Assembly (NCBI RefSeq): GCF_011046245.1
Contig: NZ_CP049241.1
Coordinates: 1,814,001 to 1,878,000, forward strand
Length of the DNA stretch: 64,000 bases
Direction: 5' to 3'
Source of the DNA: Allorhizobium pseudoryzae
Lineage (GTDB): Bacteria; Pseudomonadota; Alphaproteobacteria; Rhizobiales; Rhizobiaceae
The notes beneath the pieces are model-generated. The model worked only from the letters and a program-made list of their open reading frames with translations. It had not been told where the DNA came from and ran no database searches. Positions within the stretch are counted from its first letter, which is position 1. Each line of letters begins with the position of its first letter. Shown here one piece after another: positions 17,131 through 27,352 of this stretch. Position numbers and translations under genes: made by a program.

Positions 17131-18567
17131 TCAGTTCATCTGGCTGACGAAGCGGGTTTCGAGATAGGCTTCCACAGCCTCCGAACCGCCTTCGGTGCCG
17201 TAGCCCGAATCCTTGATGCCGCCGAACGGTACTTCCGGAATGGCAAGGCCGTTGTGGTTGATCGTCAGCATGCCGGCTTCCAGGCGCTGGCCGAGTGCAT
17301 GTGCGGTCTTGACCGAACCGGTGAAGGCGTAGGAGGCCAGACCGAACGGCAGGCGGTTGGATTCCTCCAGCGCCTCGTCCAGCGTCGAGAAGCGGTTGAC
17401 GATGGCGATCGGGCCAAACGGCTCTTCGTTCATCATCTTGGCCGAGGTCGGAACGTCGGTCAGCACGGTCGGCTCGAAGAAATGGCCCTTGTTGCCGATG
17501 CGCTTGCCGCCGGTCTTCAAGGTCGCACCCTTCGAAACGGCGTCGTTGATCATGTCTTCCATGGCCGGGATGCGGCGCTCGTTGGCGAGCGGGCCCATGG
17601 TGACGTCAGCCTCCAGGCCGTTGCCGACCTTCAGGTTTTCCGCATACTTGACGATGCCGTCGATGAACTGGTCGGCCACGCCGTCCTGGATCAGGAAGCG
17701 GGTCGGCGCAACGCAGACCTGGCCGGCATTGCGGAATTTTGCCGCTGCCGAGACTTCGATGGCCTTGTCGAGATCGGCATCATTGAAGACGACGACCGGG
17801 GCATGACCGCCGAGTTCCATCGTGGCGCGCTTCATGTGCTTGCCGGCGAGTGCCGCCAGATGCTTGCCGACCGGCGTGGAGCCGGTGAACGAGATCTTGC
17901 GGATGACCGGGTGCGGGATCAGGTATTCCGAAATTTCCGCCGGAACGCCGTAGACCAGGTTCACGACGCCTGCCGGAATGCCGGCATCGGCGAAGGCGCG
18001 GATCAGTTCCGCCGGGGAGGCAGGCGTTTCTTCCGGTGCCTTGATGATGATCGAGCAGCCGACGGAAACGGCAGCCGAGAGCTTGCGGACGATCTGGTTG
18101 ATCGGGAAGTTCCACGGGGTAAACGCGGCTACCGGGCCGACCGGGAACTTGATCGCCATGTTGGACACGCCGCCGAAACGGGCCGGGATGATCTGGCCGT
18201 AGGTGCGGCGGGCTTCTTCGGCGAACCAGTCGATCGTATCGGCGGCGTTGATGATCTCACCCTTCGACTGGGCAATCGGCTTGCCCTGTTCGCGCGTCAT
18301 CAGCCAGGCGATGTAATCGATGCGTTCGCGCAGCAAGTCGGCGGCCTTGCGCATGATCTTGGACCGTTCGAAGGCGGACGTGTTGCGCCAGACCTTGAAA
18401 CCCTTGTCGGCGGCGTCGAGGGCGAGATCGAGATCGGCCTTCTCCGCATGGGCGATCTTGCCGATGATCTCCTGGGTCGCGGGATCTTCAACCGGGATGG
18501 TCTTGCCGCTCTGGGCGTTGCGCCATTCGCCAGCGATGAAGAGTTGAACGTCAGGATAGTTGTACAT
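17131..18567 (-). CDS. gabD: NAD(P)-dependent succinate-semialdehyde dehydrogenase
   Basis: 478 residues, an aldehyde dehydrogenase of full length. Catalytic residues are visible: Cys285 in NAGQVCVAP and the general base Glu251 in [15 protein letters not shown] and [11 protein letters not shown] belong to the cofactor site. The overall sequence fits the GabD group, which oxidises succinate semialdehyde to succinate in GABA and related catabolism; other semialdehydes (such as glutarate semialdehyde) cannot be excluded. It is monocistronic with its own terminator. The 18568-18757 gap holds only the terminator of the next gene. Confidence 0.85.
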   Translation of the reverse strand: MYNYPDVQLFIAGEWRNAQSGKTIPVEDPATQEIIGKIAHAEKADLDLALDAADKGFKVWRNTSAFERSKIMRKAADLLRERIDYIAWLMTREQGKPIAQSKGEIINAADTIDWFAEEARRTYGQIIPARFGGVSNMAIKFPVGPVAAFTPWNFPINQIVRKLSAAVSVGCSIIIKAPEETPASPAELIRAFADAGIPAGVVNLVYGVPAEISEYLIPHPVIRKISFTGSTPVGKHLAALAGKHMKRATMELGGHAPVVVFNDADLDKAIEVSAAAKFRNAGQVCVAPTRFLIQDGVADQFIDGIVKYAENLKVGNGLEADVTMGPLANERRIPAMEDMINDAVSKGATLKTGGKRIGNKGHFFEPTVLTDVPTSAKMMNEEPFGPIAIVNRFSTLDEALEESNRLPFGLASYAFTGSVKTAHALGQRLEAGMLTINHNGLAIPEVPFGGIKDSGYGTEGGSEAVEAYLETRFVSQMN

Positions 18568-18710
18568 GGGGACCTCGTTTCAGTCGGAAAGATCGCGAGG
18601 CGGGCCGTGTCAAGAAGCCCGGGTCGCGGCTTGAAGGTTCGGCCCCTGACGTAGGACACTTGGCGGCGACAATCAACGGCGGGTTTTGAAAAGTATGATT
18701 AAATAAATTT

Positions 18711-18732
18711 GACGGCGGGAGATCCCGCCGTC
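18711..18732 (-). terminator. Terminator of the glutaryl-CoA dehydrogenase gene
   Basis: 10-bp perfect stem (18711-18720 / 18723-18732) that on the minus strand runs into AAATTTATTT. It lies 26 nt past the stop at 18758. Confidence 0.75.
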
Positions 18733-18757
18733 GCGTGTTTCGGTTTCGGAAATAGGC

Positions 18758-19945
18758 TCAGAAAAACGCCTGGATGCCGGTCTGGGCACGGCCAAGGATC
18801 AGCGCATGCACGTCATGCGTTCCCTCGTAGGTGTTGACCGTTTCCAGGTTCTGGGCGTGGCGCATCACGTGATATTCAATCTGGATGCCGTTGCCGCCGT
18901 GCATGTCGCGCGCCTGGCGGGCGATGTCGAGCGCCTTGCCGCAATTGTTGCGCTTCATGATCGAAATCATTTCCGGCGCCATCTTGTGCTCGTCCATCAG
19001 GCGGCCGACGCGAAGCGAACCCTGCAGGCCGAGCGCGATCTCGGTCTGCATGTCGGCGAGCTTCTTCTGGTAAAGCTGGGTGCCGGCGAGCGGCTTGCCG
19101 AACTGCTTGCGGTCGAGGCCATACTGGCGAGCGCGGAACCAGCAGTCTTCGGCCGCCCCCATCACACCCCAGGAGATGCCGTAGCGGGCGCGGTTGAGGC
19201 AACCGAAGGGACCTTTGAGGCCCGACACGTTCGGCAGCAGCGCATCTTCCGACACTTCGACGCCATCCATGACGATCTCGCCGGTGATCGAGGCGCGCAG
19301 CGACAGCTTGCCGCCGATCTTCGGGGCGGAGAGGCCCTTCATGCCCTTTTCCAACACGAAACCGCGGATCTCGTTGTTGTGGGCTTCCGACTTTGCCCAG
19401 ACGACGAAGACATCGGCGATCGGCGCGTTGGAGATCCACATCTTGGAGCCGCGCAGGCGATAACCGCCGTCGATCTTTTCGGCGCGCGTCTTCATGCCGC
19501 CCGGATCGGAGCCGGCATCCGGTTCGGTGAGGCCGAAACAGCCGATGAGTTCACCGGACACGAGGCCCGGCAGGTATTTCTGCTTCTGGGCGTCCGAGCC
19601 GTAGGCGAAGATCGGGTAGATGACGAGCGAGGACTGCACGCTCATCATCGAGCGGTAGCCGCTATCGATGCGCTCGACCTCGCGGGCAACAAGGCCGTAG
19701 GCGACATAGGAGGCGTTGGCCGCGCCGAATTCCTCCGGCAGCGTCACGCCCAGCAGACCGGCCTGGCCCATCAGCGGAAACAGTTCCGGCGCCGTGGTTT
19801 CCGAAAGATACGCCTCGTTGACGCGCGGCAGAAGCTCGGCCTTGGCAAAGGCCGCGGCAGCGTCGCGGATCATCCGCTCGTCTTCGGTCAGCTGGTCGTC
19901 GAGCAGGAAGGGATCTTCCCAGGAAAAGGCGGCACGGTCGCTCAC
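18758..19945 (-). CDS. gcdH: Glutaryl-CoA dehydrogenase (acyl-CoA dehydrogenase family)
   Basis: 395 residues, the family length. Acyl-CoA dehydrogenase signatures [21 protein letters not shown] (FAD site) and [20 protein letters not shown] are present. The catalytic base is predicted as Glu374 in [15 protein letters not shown], and [18 protein letters not shown] is typical of glutaryl-CoA dehydrogenase. It would oxidise and decarboxylate glutaryl-CoA to crotonyl-CoA in lysine/tryptophan degradation. The start is GTG at 19945 with GGAGG upstream. It is transcribed divergently from a LysR-type gene that probably controls it. Confidence 0.88.
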   Translation of the reverse strand: MSDRAAFSWEDPFLLDDQLTEDERMIRDAAAAFAKAELLPRVNEAYLSETTAPELFPLMGQAGLLGVTLPEEFGAANASYVAYGLVAREVERIDSGYRSMMSVQSSLVIYPIFAYGSDAQKQKYLPGLVSGELIGCFGLTEPDAGSDPGGMKTRAEKIDGGYRLRGSKMWISNAPIADVFVVWAKSEAHNNEIRGFVLEKGMKGLSAPKIGGKLSLRASITGEIVMDGVEVSEDALLPNVSGLKGPFGCLNRARYGISWGVMGAAEDCWFRARQYGLDRKQFGKPLAGTQLYQKKLADMQTEIALGLQGSLRVGRLMDEHKMAPEMISIMKRNNCGKALDIARQARDMHGGNGIQIEYHVMRHAQNLETVNTYEGTHDVHALILGRAQTGIQAFF

Positions 19946-20047
19946 GTCAAAAATCCTCCATCGGAAAAGCTGGGCGAACTATCGGCGAAGTGTGGGCCAG
20001 CGTAAAGCGCCGTTTACTCACGCCGCTATGAGCGGTAGGAATGCGCC

Positions 20048-20965
20048 ATGAGCAATCTGAGCCGCCGTCTTCTTCCCTCCACCAGTGCGCTGGCCGCCTT
20101 CGAATCCGTCGCGCGGCTCGGCAGTTTTTCGGCAGCTGCCGACGAGCTGTCGTTGACGCAAGGGGCGATCAGTCGCCAGATTTCCGGGCTGGAAGAACAG
20201 CTTGGCCTCATGCTCTTCGATCGCAGCAGCCGTGGCGTGTCGTTGACGGAGCCCGGTCGCGTCTATGCCAAATCGATCGGCGCCGCACTCTCGCAGATAA
20301 GGGCCGCCTCGCTGCAGGCCATGACGAAAAAACATGGCGACACCCTGAACCTTGCCATGCTGCCGACCTTCGGCACTCGCTGGCTGCTGCCGCGCATTCC
20401 GCGTTTCGTTGCATCACATCCCGAAATCACGCTCAACTTCGCGACCCGCATCGGCACGTTCGATTTCGAGCAGGACGGGCTGGATGTGGCGATCCATATC
20501 GGCCAGCCGAACTGGCCGGGCGCCGATTGCACCTTCCTGATGGACGAGATGGTGGCGCCCGTCTGCAGCCCGGCCTTTCTGGCCGAAAACCCGGTGGCAA
20601 AGCCACAGGATCTCCTGTCGCTGCCGCTTTTGCACATGGCCTCGCGGCCGGGCGCCTGGGCGCATTTCTTTGAAACCCAGGGTGTCTCCGGCACGCCATC
20701 GCCCGGCATGCGGTTCGAGCAGTTCGCGAGCGTCGGCCAGGCGTGCAGCGCCGGTCTCGGCGTGGCGCTGATGCCGCTTTTCCTTATCGAGGCGGAGCTG
20801 AAATCCGGCGATCTTGTCCAGGCGCTGCCGCTGCAGGTCAGAAGCCCGAGTTCCTATTATGTCGTGGCGCCCATCACACGGATGGAATTTCGCCCCGTCG
20901 CGCTGTTTCGCAGCTGGCTGATCGAAGAGGTTGGCCGGTGGCGGGACGAACCCTATTACGCCTGA
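20048..20965 (+). CDS. LysR family transcriptional regulator, GcvA-like, divergent from gcdH
   Basis: 305 residues. The winged helix-turn-helix at about 11-70 (ALAAFESVARLGSFSAAADELSLTQGAISRQISGLE) is followed by a LysR substrate-binding domain (about 95-295), of the GcvA/AmpR-like group by its LLPRIPRFVASHPEITLNF stretch. The 102-bp gap to gcdH carries a small CCGCT-ATG-AGCGG repeat at 20023-20035, 13 bp before the start. By analogy with divergent LysR-gcdH pairs in proteobacteria it probably activates gcdH in response to glutarate or glutaryl-CoA. The stop overlaps the next ATG by one base (TGATG). Confidence 0.88.
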   Translation: MSNLSRRLLPSTSALAAFESVARLGSFSAAADELSLTQGAISRQISGLEEQLGLMLFDRSSRGVSLTEPGRVYAKSIGAALSQIRAASLQAMTKKHGDTLNLAMLPTFGTRWLLPRIPRFVASHPEITLNFATRIGTFDFEQDGLDVAIHIGQPNWPGADCTFLMDEMVAPVCSPAFLAENPVAKPQDLLSLPLLHMASRPGAWAHFFETQGVSGTPSPGMRFEQFASVGQACSAGLGVALMPLFLIEAELKSGDLVQALPLQVRSPSSYYVVAPITRMEFRPVALFRSWLIEEVGRWRDEPYYA

Positions 20966-21669
20966 TGCCGGAGTTTCTGATGCCGCCTGAGATCGAGCCC
21001 CATGCGTTCTGGCAGGAGATCCACGCTGCGGGGACGTTTCCCGCAGAGGGACCATTTTCCGGCTTTTATCCGGCCGAACTGGCCGATGGCCGGCAGATCC
21101 GCCTGCCGATCCGCCCGCTGCCCGATGGTCAACACGCACTCGCTTCCCTGATCATCAACCAGGCGAGTTTTGCCGTGGTGGAAGCGCTGGCGGAGGATCT
21201 TGCCGCCCGCTTGTCTGCCTTTTCTCCGGATGTGGTGGTGGGATTGCCGACGCTCGGGCTGACGCTTGCCGCCGCGGTTGCCCGCCAGCTTGGCCATACG
21301 CGTTACGTGCCGCTCGGGACATCCCGCAAATTCTGGTACGAGGACGGCTTGTCCGTGCCGCTCTCCTCCATCACCACGCCGGATCAGGTGAAGCGGCTTT
21401 ATGTCGATCCGCGCATGCTGCCGCTCCTCAAGAACCAGCGGGTGGCGCTGGTGGACGACGTGATTTCCAGCGGTACGTCCATTCTGGCGGGCCTGTCGCT
21501 CCTGCGGTCCATCGATGTCGAGCCAGTCGCCATCGGTGCGGCGATGCTGCAGTCTGATCGGTGGCAGATTGCGCTCGACGGTTGTAATTTGGAGTGGAGA
21601 GAGCGGGTTCGTGGCGCTTTTTGCACGCCTAGGCTGACGAAAGACAATGACGGCAACTGGTCTTTGTGA
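20965..21669 (+). CDS. Phosphoribosyltransferase-family protein
   Basis: 234 residues from the ATG that overlaps the lysR stop; a second ATG 15 nt on is possible. The PRPP-binding motif VALVDDVISSGTSILAG and the earlier PDVVVGLPTLGLTLAAAVARQLG mark a type I phosphoribosyltransferase fold. The base acceptor is not evident; the protein is longer than adenine or hypoxanthine enzymes and has an N-terminal extension. Translational coupling to the LysR gene is likely, but the functional link is unclear. Confidence 0.75.
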   Translation: MPEFLMPPEIEPHAFWQEIHAAGTFPAEGPFSGFYPAELADGRQIRLPIRPLPDGQHALASLIINQASFAVVEALAEDLAARLSAFSPDVVVGLPTLGLTLAAAVARQLGHTRYVPLGTSRKFWYEDGLSVPLSSITTPDQVKRLYVDPRMLPLLKNQRVALVDDVISSGTSILAGLSLLRSIDVEPVAIGAAMLQSDRWQIALDGCNLEWRERVRGAFCTPRLTKDNDGNWSL

Positions 21670-21760
21670 TCAGAAAAATTGCAGCTTGCGGTCTGTTTCC
21701 GGATCGGCCTAGGATCGCGCTGCAATATGACTCCTGTCGAAAGTTCGGAAAAGCGTCGCA

Positions 21761-22816
21761 ATGGAATTCGTGTTTGATGGCCACAATGATGTGCTGCTTC
21801 GTTTGTGGCGCAATATGCGCAATGGTGCAGACCCCGTGGCGGAGTTTGCCAAGGGAACACGAGAAGGCCATATCGATGGTCCCCGCGCCAAGGCTGGCGG
21901 TCTCGCCGGCGGCCTTTGTGCCATCTATATTCCGTCCGGGGATCTCATCCTCAAGGAACCCGATGGGAACGGCCATTATGTGACCCCGCTTGCCTCTCCG
22001 CTCGAACGGGCGCCCTCTCTCGACATTGCGATTGAAAAACTGGCGCTGGCCCATCGTCTGGACAAGGCCGGCGCCTGGCGCATCTGCCGCTCGACCGCCG
22101 AGATCCGCCGCGCGATGGAGGACGGTATCTTTGCCGCCGTCGTGCACATGGAAGGCTGCGAGGCCCTCGACGCCGACCTGGCCGCGCTCGACGTCTTTTA
22201 TGCCGCCGGACTGCGGTCCCTCGGTCCCGTCTGGAGCCGCAACAATGCGTTCGGCCACGGTGTTCCCTTTGCATATCCGATGTCGCCAGATGCCGGCCCC
22301 GGCCTGACGGATCTCGGCTTCGAACTGGTGAAGGCCTGCGACCGTATGGGCATTGCCATCGACCTTGCCCACATCACCGAGCAGGGCTTCTGGGACGTTG
22401 CCAAAACCTCGGAAGCGCCGCTGATCGCCAGCCATTCCAACGTGCATGCACTGACGGCCGTTGCCCGCAACCTGACGGACCGGCAGCTCGACGCGATCCG
22501 CGAACGCCGCGGCATCGTCGGGTTGAACTACGCGGTGACCATGCTTCGGCCGGATGCGCGCGACGATGCGAATACGAACCTGAACCTGATGGTGCGACAC
22601 ATCGATTACATGGTCGAGCGTATGGGAATCGATTGCGTCGCGCTCGGTTCGGACTTCGATGGCGCCACCGTGCCGCAGGAAATCGCAGACGCAGCCGGCA
22701 ATCAGAAACTTGTTGCGGCGCTAAAACACGCGGGCTACGCTTCGGATGATCTCGCCAAGCTGTGCCGGGAAAACTGGCTGAGGGTTCTTTCGAAAACCTG
22801 GCACGAGCCGCGCTGA
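21761..22816 (+). CDS. Membrane dipeptidase (renal dipeptidase family M19)
   Basis: 351 residues, typical length. Zinc-site motifs are visible: FDGHNDVLLR near the N-terminus, VVHMEGCEAL (bridging Glu), IDLAHITEQGFWDV and SHSNVHALT (His ligands), and GSDFDGATVP (Asp). It hydrolyses dipeptides, often with D-residues at the C-terminal side. No signal peptide is seen, so the enzyme is likely cytoplasmic. It is the first gene of a unit that continues into a peptide ABC transporter (47-nt gap), suggesting that imported dipeptides are cleaved inside the cell. Confidence 0.92.
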   Translation: MEFVFDGHNDVLLRLWRNMRNGADPVAEFAKGTREGHIDGPRAKAGGLAGGLCAIYIPSGDLILKEPDGNGHYVTPLASPLERAPSLDIAIEKLALAHRLDKAGAWRICRSTAEIRRAMEDGIFAAVVHMEGCEALDADLAALDVFYAAGLRSLGPVWSRNNAFGHGVPFAYPMSPDAGPGLTDLGFELVKACDRMGIAIDLAHITEQGFWDVAKTSEAPLIASHSNVHALTAVARNLTDRQLDAIRERRGIVGLNYAVTMLRPDARDDANTNLNLMVRHIDYMVERMGIDCVALGSDFDGATVPQEIADAAGNQKLVAALKHAGYASDDLAKLCRENWLRVLSKTWHEPR

Positions 22817-22863
22817 CCTGCCCACTTTCTACCTGCTCTGAACACAACAAAAACAGGGAACTC

Positions 22864-24510
22864 ATGACCATGATCACCGCGTTCAATCGCAACCTCCGGA
22901 TTCTGACGACCAGTGCTGCGCTGTCATTGGTCATGCTTTCGGCACCGCACGCCTTTGCCGCGACGCCCGCCGATACGCTGGTGGAAGGTTTTGCCATCGA
23001 CGACATCATCTCGCTCGATCCGGGCGAGGCTTTCGAACTGTCGACGGCGGAAGTGACCGGAAACACCTACAGCAAGCTGGTCTCCATCGACATCAACGAC
23101 ACGTCGAAGGTCGTCGGCGATCTCGCCGAGAGCTGGACGACGTCGGAGGATGGCCTCACCTATACGTTCAAGCTGAAGAAGGGCCTGAAGTTCGCCTCCG
23201 GCAATCCGGTGACGGCAGACGATGTGGCCTTCTCCTTCGAGCGTGCCGTCAAGCTCGACAAGTCGCCGGCCTTCCTGCTGACCCAGTTTGGCCTCAAGGG
23301 CGACAACGTGACGGAAAAGGCCAAGGCGACGGCTCCGGACACTTTCGTGCTGACCATCGACAAGCCTTACGCGCCGAGCTTCGTGCTGAACGTTTTGACC
23401 GCAACGGTTGCTTCCGTCGTCGACAAGAAGGCGACGATGGAGAAGGCGAAGGCCGTGACGCCGACCGCCGAATACAAGTGGGATACCGATTTCGGCAACG
23501 AGTTCCTGAAGACTGGTTATGCCGGGTCCGGCCCGTACAAGATCCTCGGCTGGAAGGCGAATGAAGCGGTAATTCTTGAAGCCAATCCCAACTATTATGG
23601 CGAAAAGCCGAAGCTGAAGCGCGTCGTCTACCGCCACATGAAGGAAAGCTCCGGCCAGCGACTGGCTCTGGAAAACGGTGACATCGACGTTGCCCGCAAC
23701 CTCGAGCCCGGCGATATGGATGCCGTGGCGAAGAAGGACGGTCTGGCAATCACCTCGGCCCCGAAAGGCACGGTCTATTACTTCAGCCTCAACCAGAAGA
23801 ACCCCAATCTGGCGAAGCCGGAAGTGGTGGAGGCCATCAAGTATCTGGTCGATTACGATGCGATCGGCGCAACCCTGATCAAGGGCATCGGAGAGATCCA
23901 CCAGACCTTCCTGCCGAAGGGCCAACTCGGTGCGCTCGATGAAAACCCCTACAAGCTGGACGTGGCCAAGGCCAAGGAGCTTCTCGCCAAGGCCGGGCTG
24001 AAGGACGGCTTCACCGTCTCGATGGACGTGCGCAACACGCAGCCGGTGACCGGCATTGCCGAAAGCGTGCAGCAGACGCTGGCGCAGGCCGGCATCAAGC
24101 TCGAGATCATTCCGGGTGACGGCAAGCAGACGCTGACCAAGTATCGCGCCCGCCAGCACGATATCTATATCGGCCAGTGGGGTTCGGACTATTTCGACCC
24201 GAACTCGAACGCGGAAACCTTCACGATCAACTACGACAACTCGGATGCCGGCAAGAACAAGACGCTTGCCTGGCGCAATGCCTGGGATGTGCCGGAGTTG
24301 ACGAAGGAAACGCAGTCGGCGCTTCTTGAGAAGGACAGCGCCAAGCGCGCCGAGATCTACAAGAGCCTGCAGAAGAAGGTTCTGGAAAGCGGTCCCTTCG
24401 TGCTGATCTTCCAGCAGACAGAAGTGGCCGGTTATTCCAAGAAGCTGAAGGGTCTGAAGCTCGGCCCGAGCTTCGACACCAACTTCGTCTACACGATCTC
24501 CAAGGATTGA
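22864..24510 (+). CDS. Dipeptide/oligopeptide ABC transporter substrate-binding protein
   Basis: 548 residues. The signal peptide ends at PHAFA; ATG 22864 is chosen because AGGGA precedes it and it begins the signal. The mature part is an SBP_bac_5 protein (LAESWTTSEDGLTYTFKLKKGLKF, GNPVTADDVAFSFERAV, GSGPYKILGWKANEAVILEANPNY). It delivers peptides to the permeases encoded directly downstream. It belongs to a dipeptidase-SBP-BCDF operon. Confidence 0.93.
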   Translation: MTMITAFNRNLRILTTSAALSLVMLSAPHAFAATPADTLVEGFAIDDIISLDPGEAFELSTAEVTGNTYSKLVSIDINDTSKVVGDLAESWTTSEDGLTYTFKLKKGLKFASGNPVTADDVAFSFERAVKLDKSPAFLLTQFGLKGDNVTEKAKATAPDTFVLTIDKPYAPSFVLNVLTATVASVVDKKATMEKAKAVTPTAEYKWDTDFGNEFLKTGYAGSGPYKILGWKANEAVILEANPNYYGEKPKLKRVVYRHMKESSGQRLALENGDIDVARNLEPGDMDAVAKKDGLAITSAPKGTVYYFSLNQKNPNLAKPEVVEAIKYLVDYDAIGATLIKGIGEIHQTFLPKGQLGALDENPYKLDVAKAKELLAKAGLKDGFTVSMDVRNTQPVTGIAESVQQTLAQAGIKLEIIPGDGKQTLTKYRARQHDIYIGQWGSDYFDPNSNAETFTINYDNSDAGKNKTLAWRNAWDVPELTKETQSALLEKDSAKRAEIYKSLQKKVLESGPFVLIFQQTEVAGYSKKLKGLKLGPSFDTNFVYTISKD

Positions 24511-24528
24511 TCCGGTCAGGTCATCCCG

Positions 24529-25596
24529 GTGAGCACGCTTGACACACAAATGAGGGCAGGGCGCGGCAAACGTCGCGCCCGTCAGCGCCTGCGCGCGACC
24601 CTCGGCTTCATCGTGACCGTCATCACCACCTTTTTAGGGTTGATGGCGGTCACCTTCTTCATTGGCCGCGTCATTCCCATCGATCCGGCGCTGGCGATTG
24701 TCGGTGACCGCGCACCGGCGCATGTGGTGGAGCGGGTGCGCGAGGAACTCGGGCTGAACCTGCCGCTCTGGCAACAGTTCTTCCTCTATCTTCGCGATGC
24801 GCTGACCGGCAATTTCGGCACCTCGGTGCTGACCACCAATCCGGTTATGACGGATATCGCCCGCGTCTTTCCGGCGACGATCGAACTTGCGACACTTGGT
24901 ACCGTGATTGGCGCCTTTTTCGGCATTCCGCTCGGCGTGCTGGCCGCCGTCCGGCGCGGCAGTTGGGCCGACCAGATCGTGCGCATCATCGGCCTCATCG
25001 GCTATTCGGTGCCGATCTTCTGGCTTGGCCTTCTGGCGCTGCTCGTTTTCTATGCGCGGCTGAACTGGGTCGCCTATCCGGGGCGCATGGATATCGTCTA
25101 CGAATTCACCTTCACGCCGCAGACCGGATTTTTCCTCATCGATGCGATCTGGCAGCGGCAATGGGATGTGCTGTGGGATCTCTTCCGCCACATCATTCTG
25201 CCCGCCTCGCTGCTCGGTTATTTCTCACTCGCCTATATCAGCCGCATGACGCGTTCCTTCATGCTGAACGAGCTGTCCCAGGAATACATCGTCGCGGCCC
25301 GCGCCAAGGGCCTGTCGGAAACCCGGATCATCTGGTTCCATGCGCTGCGCAATGCCGCGGTGCCGCTGGTGACGGTGATCGCACTCTCTTATGCCGGTCT
25401 GCTGGAGGGTTCGGTCCTGACGGAAACAATCTTCGCCTGGCCGGGGCTGGGGCTTTACATCACCAATTCGCTGCAGAATGCCGACATGAATGCCGTCCTT
25501 GGTGGCACCATCGTCATCGGTGTCGTGTTCATTGGCATCAACCTGTTTTCCGATGCGCTCTATCGCACGCTTGATCCGAGGACCCGCAGCCGATGA
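24529..25596 (+). CDS. Peptide ABC transporter permease (DppB type)
   Basis: 355 residues from GTG 24529; an ATG at 24550 is an alternative that shortens the basic N-terminus. BPD_transp_1 fold with about six helices; the EAA loop is SQEYIVAARAKGLSETRIIWFHALRNAAVPLV. The periplasmic loop after helix 1 is typical of DppB/OppB. The stop overlaps the start of the next gene (ATGA). Confidence 0.93.
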   Translation: MSTLDTQMRAGRGKRRARQRLRATLGFIVTVITTFLGLMAVTFFIGRVIPIDPALAIVGDRAPAHVVERVREELGLNLPLWQQFFLYLRDALTGNFGTSVLTTNPVMTDIARVFPATIELATLGTVIGAFFGIPLGVLAAVRRGSWADQIVRIIGLIGYSVPIFWLGLLALLVFYARLNWVAYPGRMDIVYEFTFTPQTGFFLIDAIWQRQWDVLWDLFRHIILPASLLGYFSLAYISRMTRSFMLNELSQEYIVAARAKGLSETRIIWFHALRNAAVPLVTVIALSYAGLLEGSVLTETIFAWPGLGLYITNSLQNADMNAVLGGTIVIGVVFIGINLFSDALYRTLDPRTRSR

Positions 25597-26522
25597 GCAC
25601 GCTTGCTGATCCGAAGCCCTACAGCCGGGACTGGCTGCTCTCCGACCGTCCGACGTCGCGCCGCCAGGCGCGGCTGGGCCGTGCCTATGTCATCTGGCGG
25701 CGGTTTTCCGAAAACCGGCTGGCACTGCTCGGCCTCTGCATCATCCTGGGGCTGCTGTTCGTCGCCCTGTTTGCCGATGTGCTGGCGCCGCACAATCCGG
25801 TGCAGGGGGATCTGCGCAATGCCCGTCTCCTGCCGCCCGGCACGGCCGGTTACTGGCTCGGCACCGACGATCAGGGCCGCGATATCCTCTCGCGCCTGAT
25901 CCACGGTTCGCGGCTGACGCTGATGGTGGTGGTGCTGGTGGCGATCATCGCGGCGCCCATCGGTCTCATCGTCGGCACTGTCTCCGGTTATGCCGGCGGC
26001 TGGGTGGATGCGATCCTGATGCGCATCACAGATATCTTTCTCGCCTTTCCGAAGCTCGTTCTGGCGCTGGCGCTGGTGGCAGCCCTTGGCCCCGGCATCG
26101 AAAACGCGATCCTTGCCATCGCCGTGACCTCCTGGCCGCCCTATGCGCGCATCGCACGCGCCGAGACGCTCACCTTCCGCAACTCGGAATTCATCGCGGC
26201 CGTGAAGCTGATGGGCGCGTCGCCCTTCCGCATCGTGCTGCGCCATGTGATGCCGCTCTGCACCTCCTCGCTGATCGTGCGTGTCACGCTGGATATGGCC
26301 GGCATCATCCTGACGGCTGCCGGCCTTGGTTTCCTCGGGCTCGGTGCCCAGCCGCCGCTTCCCGAATGGGGTGCGATGATCGCCTCCGGGCGTCGTTTCA
26401 TTCTCGATCAATGGTGGGTGGCCGCCATGCCGGGTTTTGCCATCCTCATCGTCAGCCTTGGCTTCAACCTGCTGGGCGACGGTCTGCGTGATGCGCTTGA
26501 TCCGAAGGAGGCCGGCCAATGA
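25593..26522 (+). CDS. Peptide ABC transporter permease (DppC type)
   Basis: 309 residues. A cytoplasmic N-terminal arm is followed by FSENRLALLGLCIILGLLFVALFADVLAPHNP (first helix), then GTDDQGRDILSRLIHGSR and the EAA loop NSEFIAAVKLMGASPFRIVLRHVMPLC. It pairs with the preceding permease. It overlaps the ATPase gene downstream by 4 nt. Confidence 0.94.
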   Translation: MSTLADPKPYSRDWLLSDRPTSRRQARLGRAYVIWRRFSENRLALLGLCIILGLLFVALFADVLAPHNPVQGDLRNARLLPPGTAGYWLGTDDQGRDILSRLIHGSRLTLMVVVLVAIIAAPIGLIVGTVSGYAGGWVDAILMRITDIFLAFPKLVLALALVAALGPGIENAILAIAVTSWPPYARIARAETLTFRNSEFIAAVKLMGASPFRIVLRHVMPLCTSSLIVRVTLDMAGIILTAAGLGFLGLGAQPPLPEWGAMIASGRRFILDQWWVAAMPGFAILIVSLGFNLLGDGLRDALDPKEAGQ

Positions 26523-27352
26523 ACCCGCTTCTGACAGTCGATGACCTGCGCGTTTCGTTTCCCACCCGCACCGGCACGGTGGAGGCGGTGCGCGGGGTCT
26601 CCTTCACGCTTGGCAAGGAACGGCTCGGCATCGTTGGCGAATCCGGATCCGGCAAGTCGCAGACGGGTCGCGCCATCATGGGGCTGACGCCCGGCCACGC
26701 GAAGATCACCGCGAAGACGCTGAACTTCGATGGCATCGATCTTCTCTCGGCCTCCGCCGCCAAGCGTCGAAGTCTGCGCGGCAAGCGGGTGGCGATGATC
26801 CTGCAGGACCCGAAATATTCGCTGAACCCGGTGATGCCGATCGGCCGGCAGATCATCGAAACCTTGAGGACGCATGAAAGCGTATCCTGGGGCGAAGGGC
26901 GGCAGCGGGCGCTTTCCATGCTGGAAGCGGTGCAGATCCGCGACCCGGAACGTGTCTTCGATCTTTATCCGCATGAAGTGTCCGGCGGCATGGGCCAGCG
27001 CATCATGATCGCCATGATGCTGGTCTGCGGGCCGGAACTGCTGATCGCCGATGAACCGACCTCGGCGCTCGATGTCACCGTGCAGCTCGAAGTGCTCGCC
27101 ATTCTCGACCGCCTCGTGGCCGAGCGCGGCATGGGCCTGATCTTCATCAGCCACGACCTGCGCCTCGTCTCCTCCTTCTGCGACCGCGTTCTCGTGATGT
27201 ATGCGGGCCGTGTGGTGGAGGAACTGCCGTCAGCCAATCTTTCTGCGGCCCAACATCCCTATACGCAAGGACTGCTGAATTGCCTGCCGACGATCGGTTC
27301 CCATCGCCATCCGCTGCCCGTGCTGGAGCGCAAGCCGGAGTGGGCGAGATGA
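26519..27352 (+). CDS. Peptide ABC transporter ATP-binding protein (DppD type)
   Basis: 277 residues. Walker A is GESGSGKSQTGRAIMG, the signature is VSGGMGQRIMIAMML, Walker B is LLIADEPTSALD, and the switch His is in FISHDLRLVSSFCD. It ends after HPYTQGLLNCLPTIGSHRHPLP, the start of the oligopeptide-specific C-terminal segment. It is slightly short for DppD (usually about 320), so the C-terminal [4Fe-4S]-type Cys motif of some homologues is absent. It overlaps the next gene by 4 nt. Confidence 0.93.
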   Translation: MNPLLTVDDLRVSFPTRTGTVEAVRGVSFTLGKERLGIVGESGSGKSQTGRAIMGLTPGHAKITAKTLNFDGIDLLSASAAKRRSLRGKRVAMILQDPKYSLNPVMPIGRQIIETLRTHESVSWGEGRQRALSMLEAVQIRDPERVFDLYPHEVSGGMGQRIMIAMMLVCGPELLIADEPTSALDVTVQLEVLAILDRLVAERGMGLIFISHDLRLVSSFCDRVLVMYAGRVVEELPSANLSAAQHPYTQGLLNCLPTIGSHRHPLPVLERKPEWAR

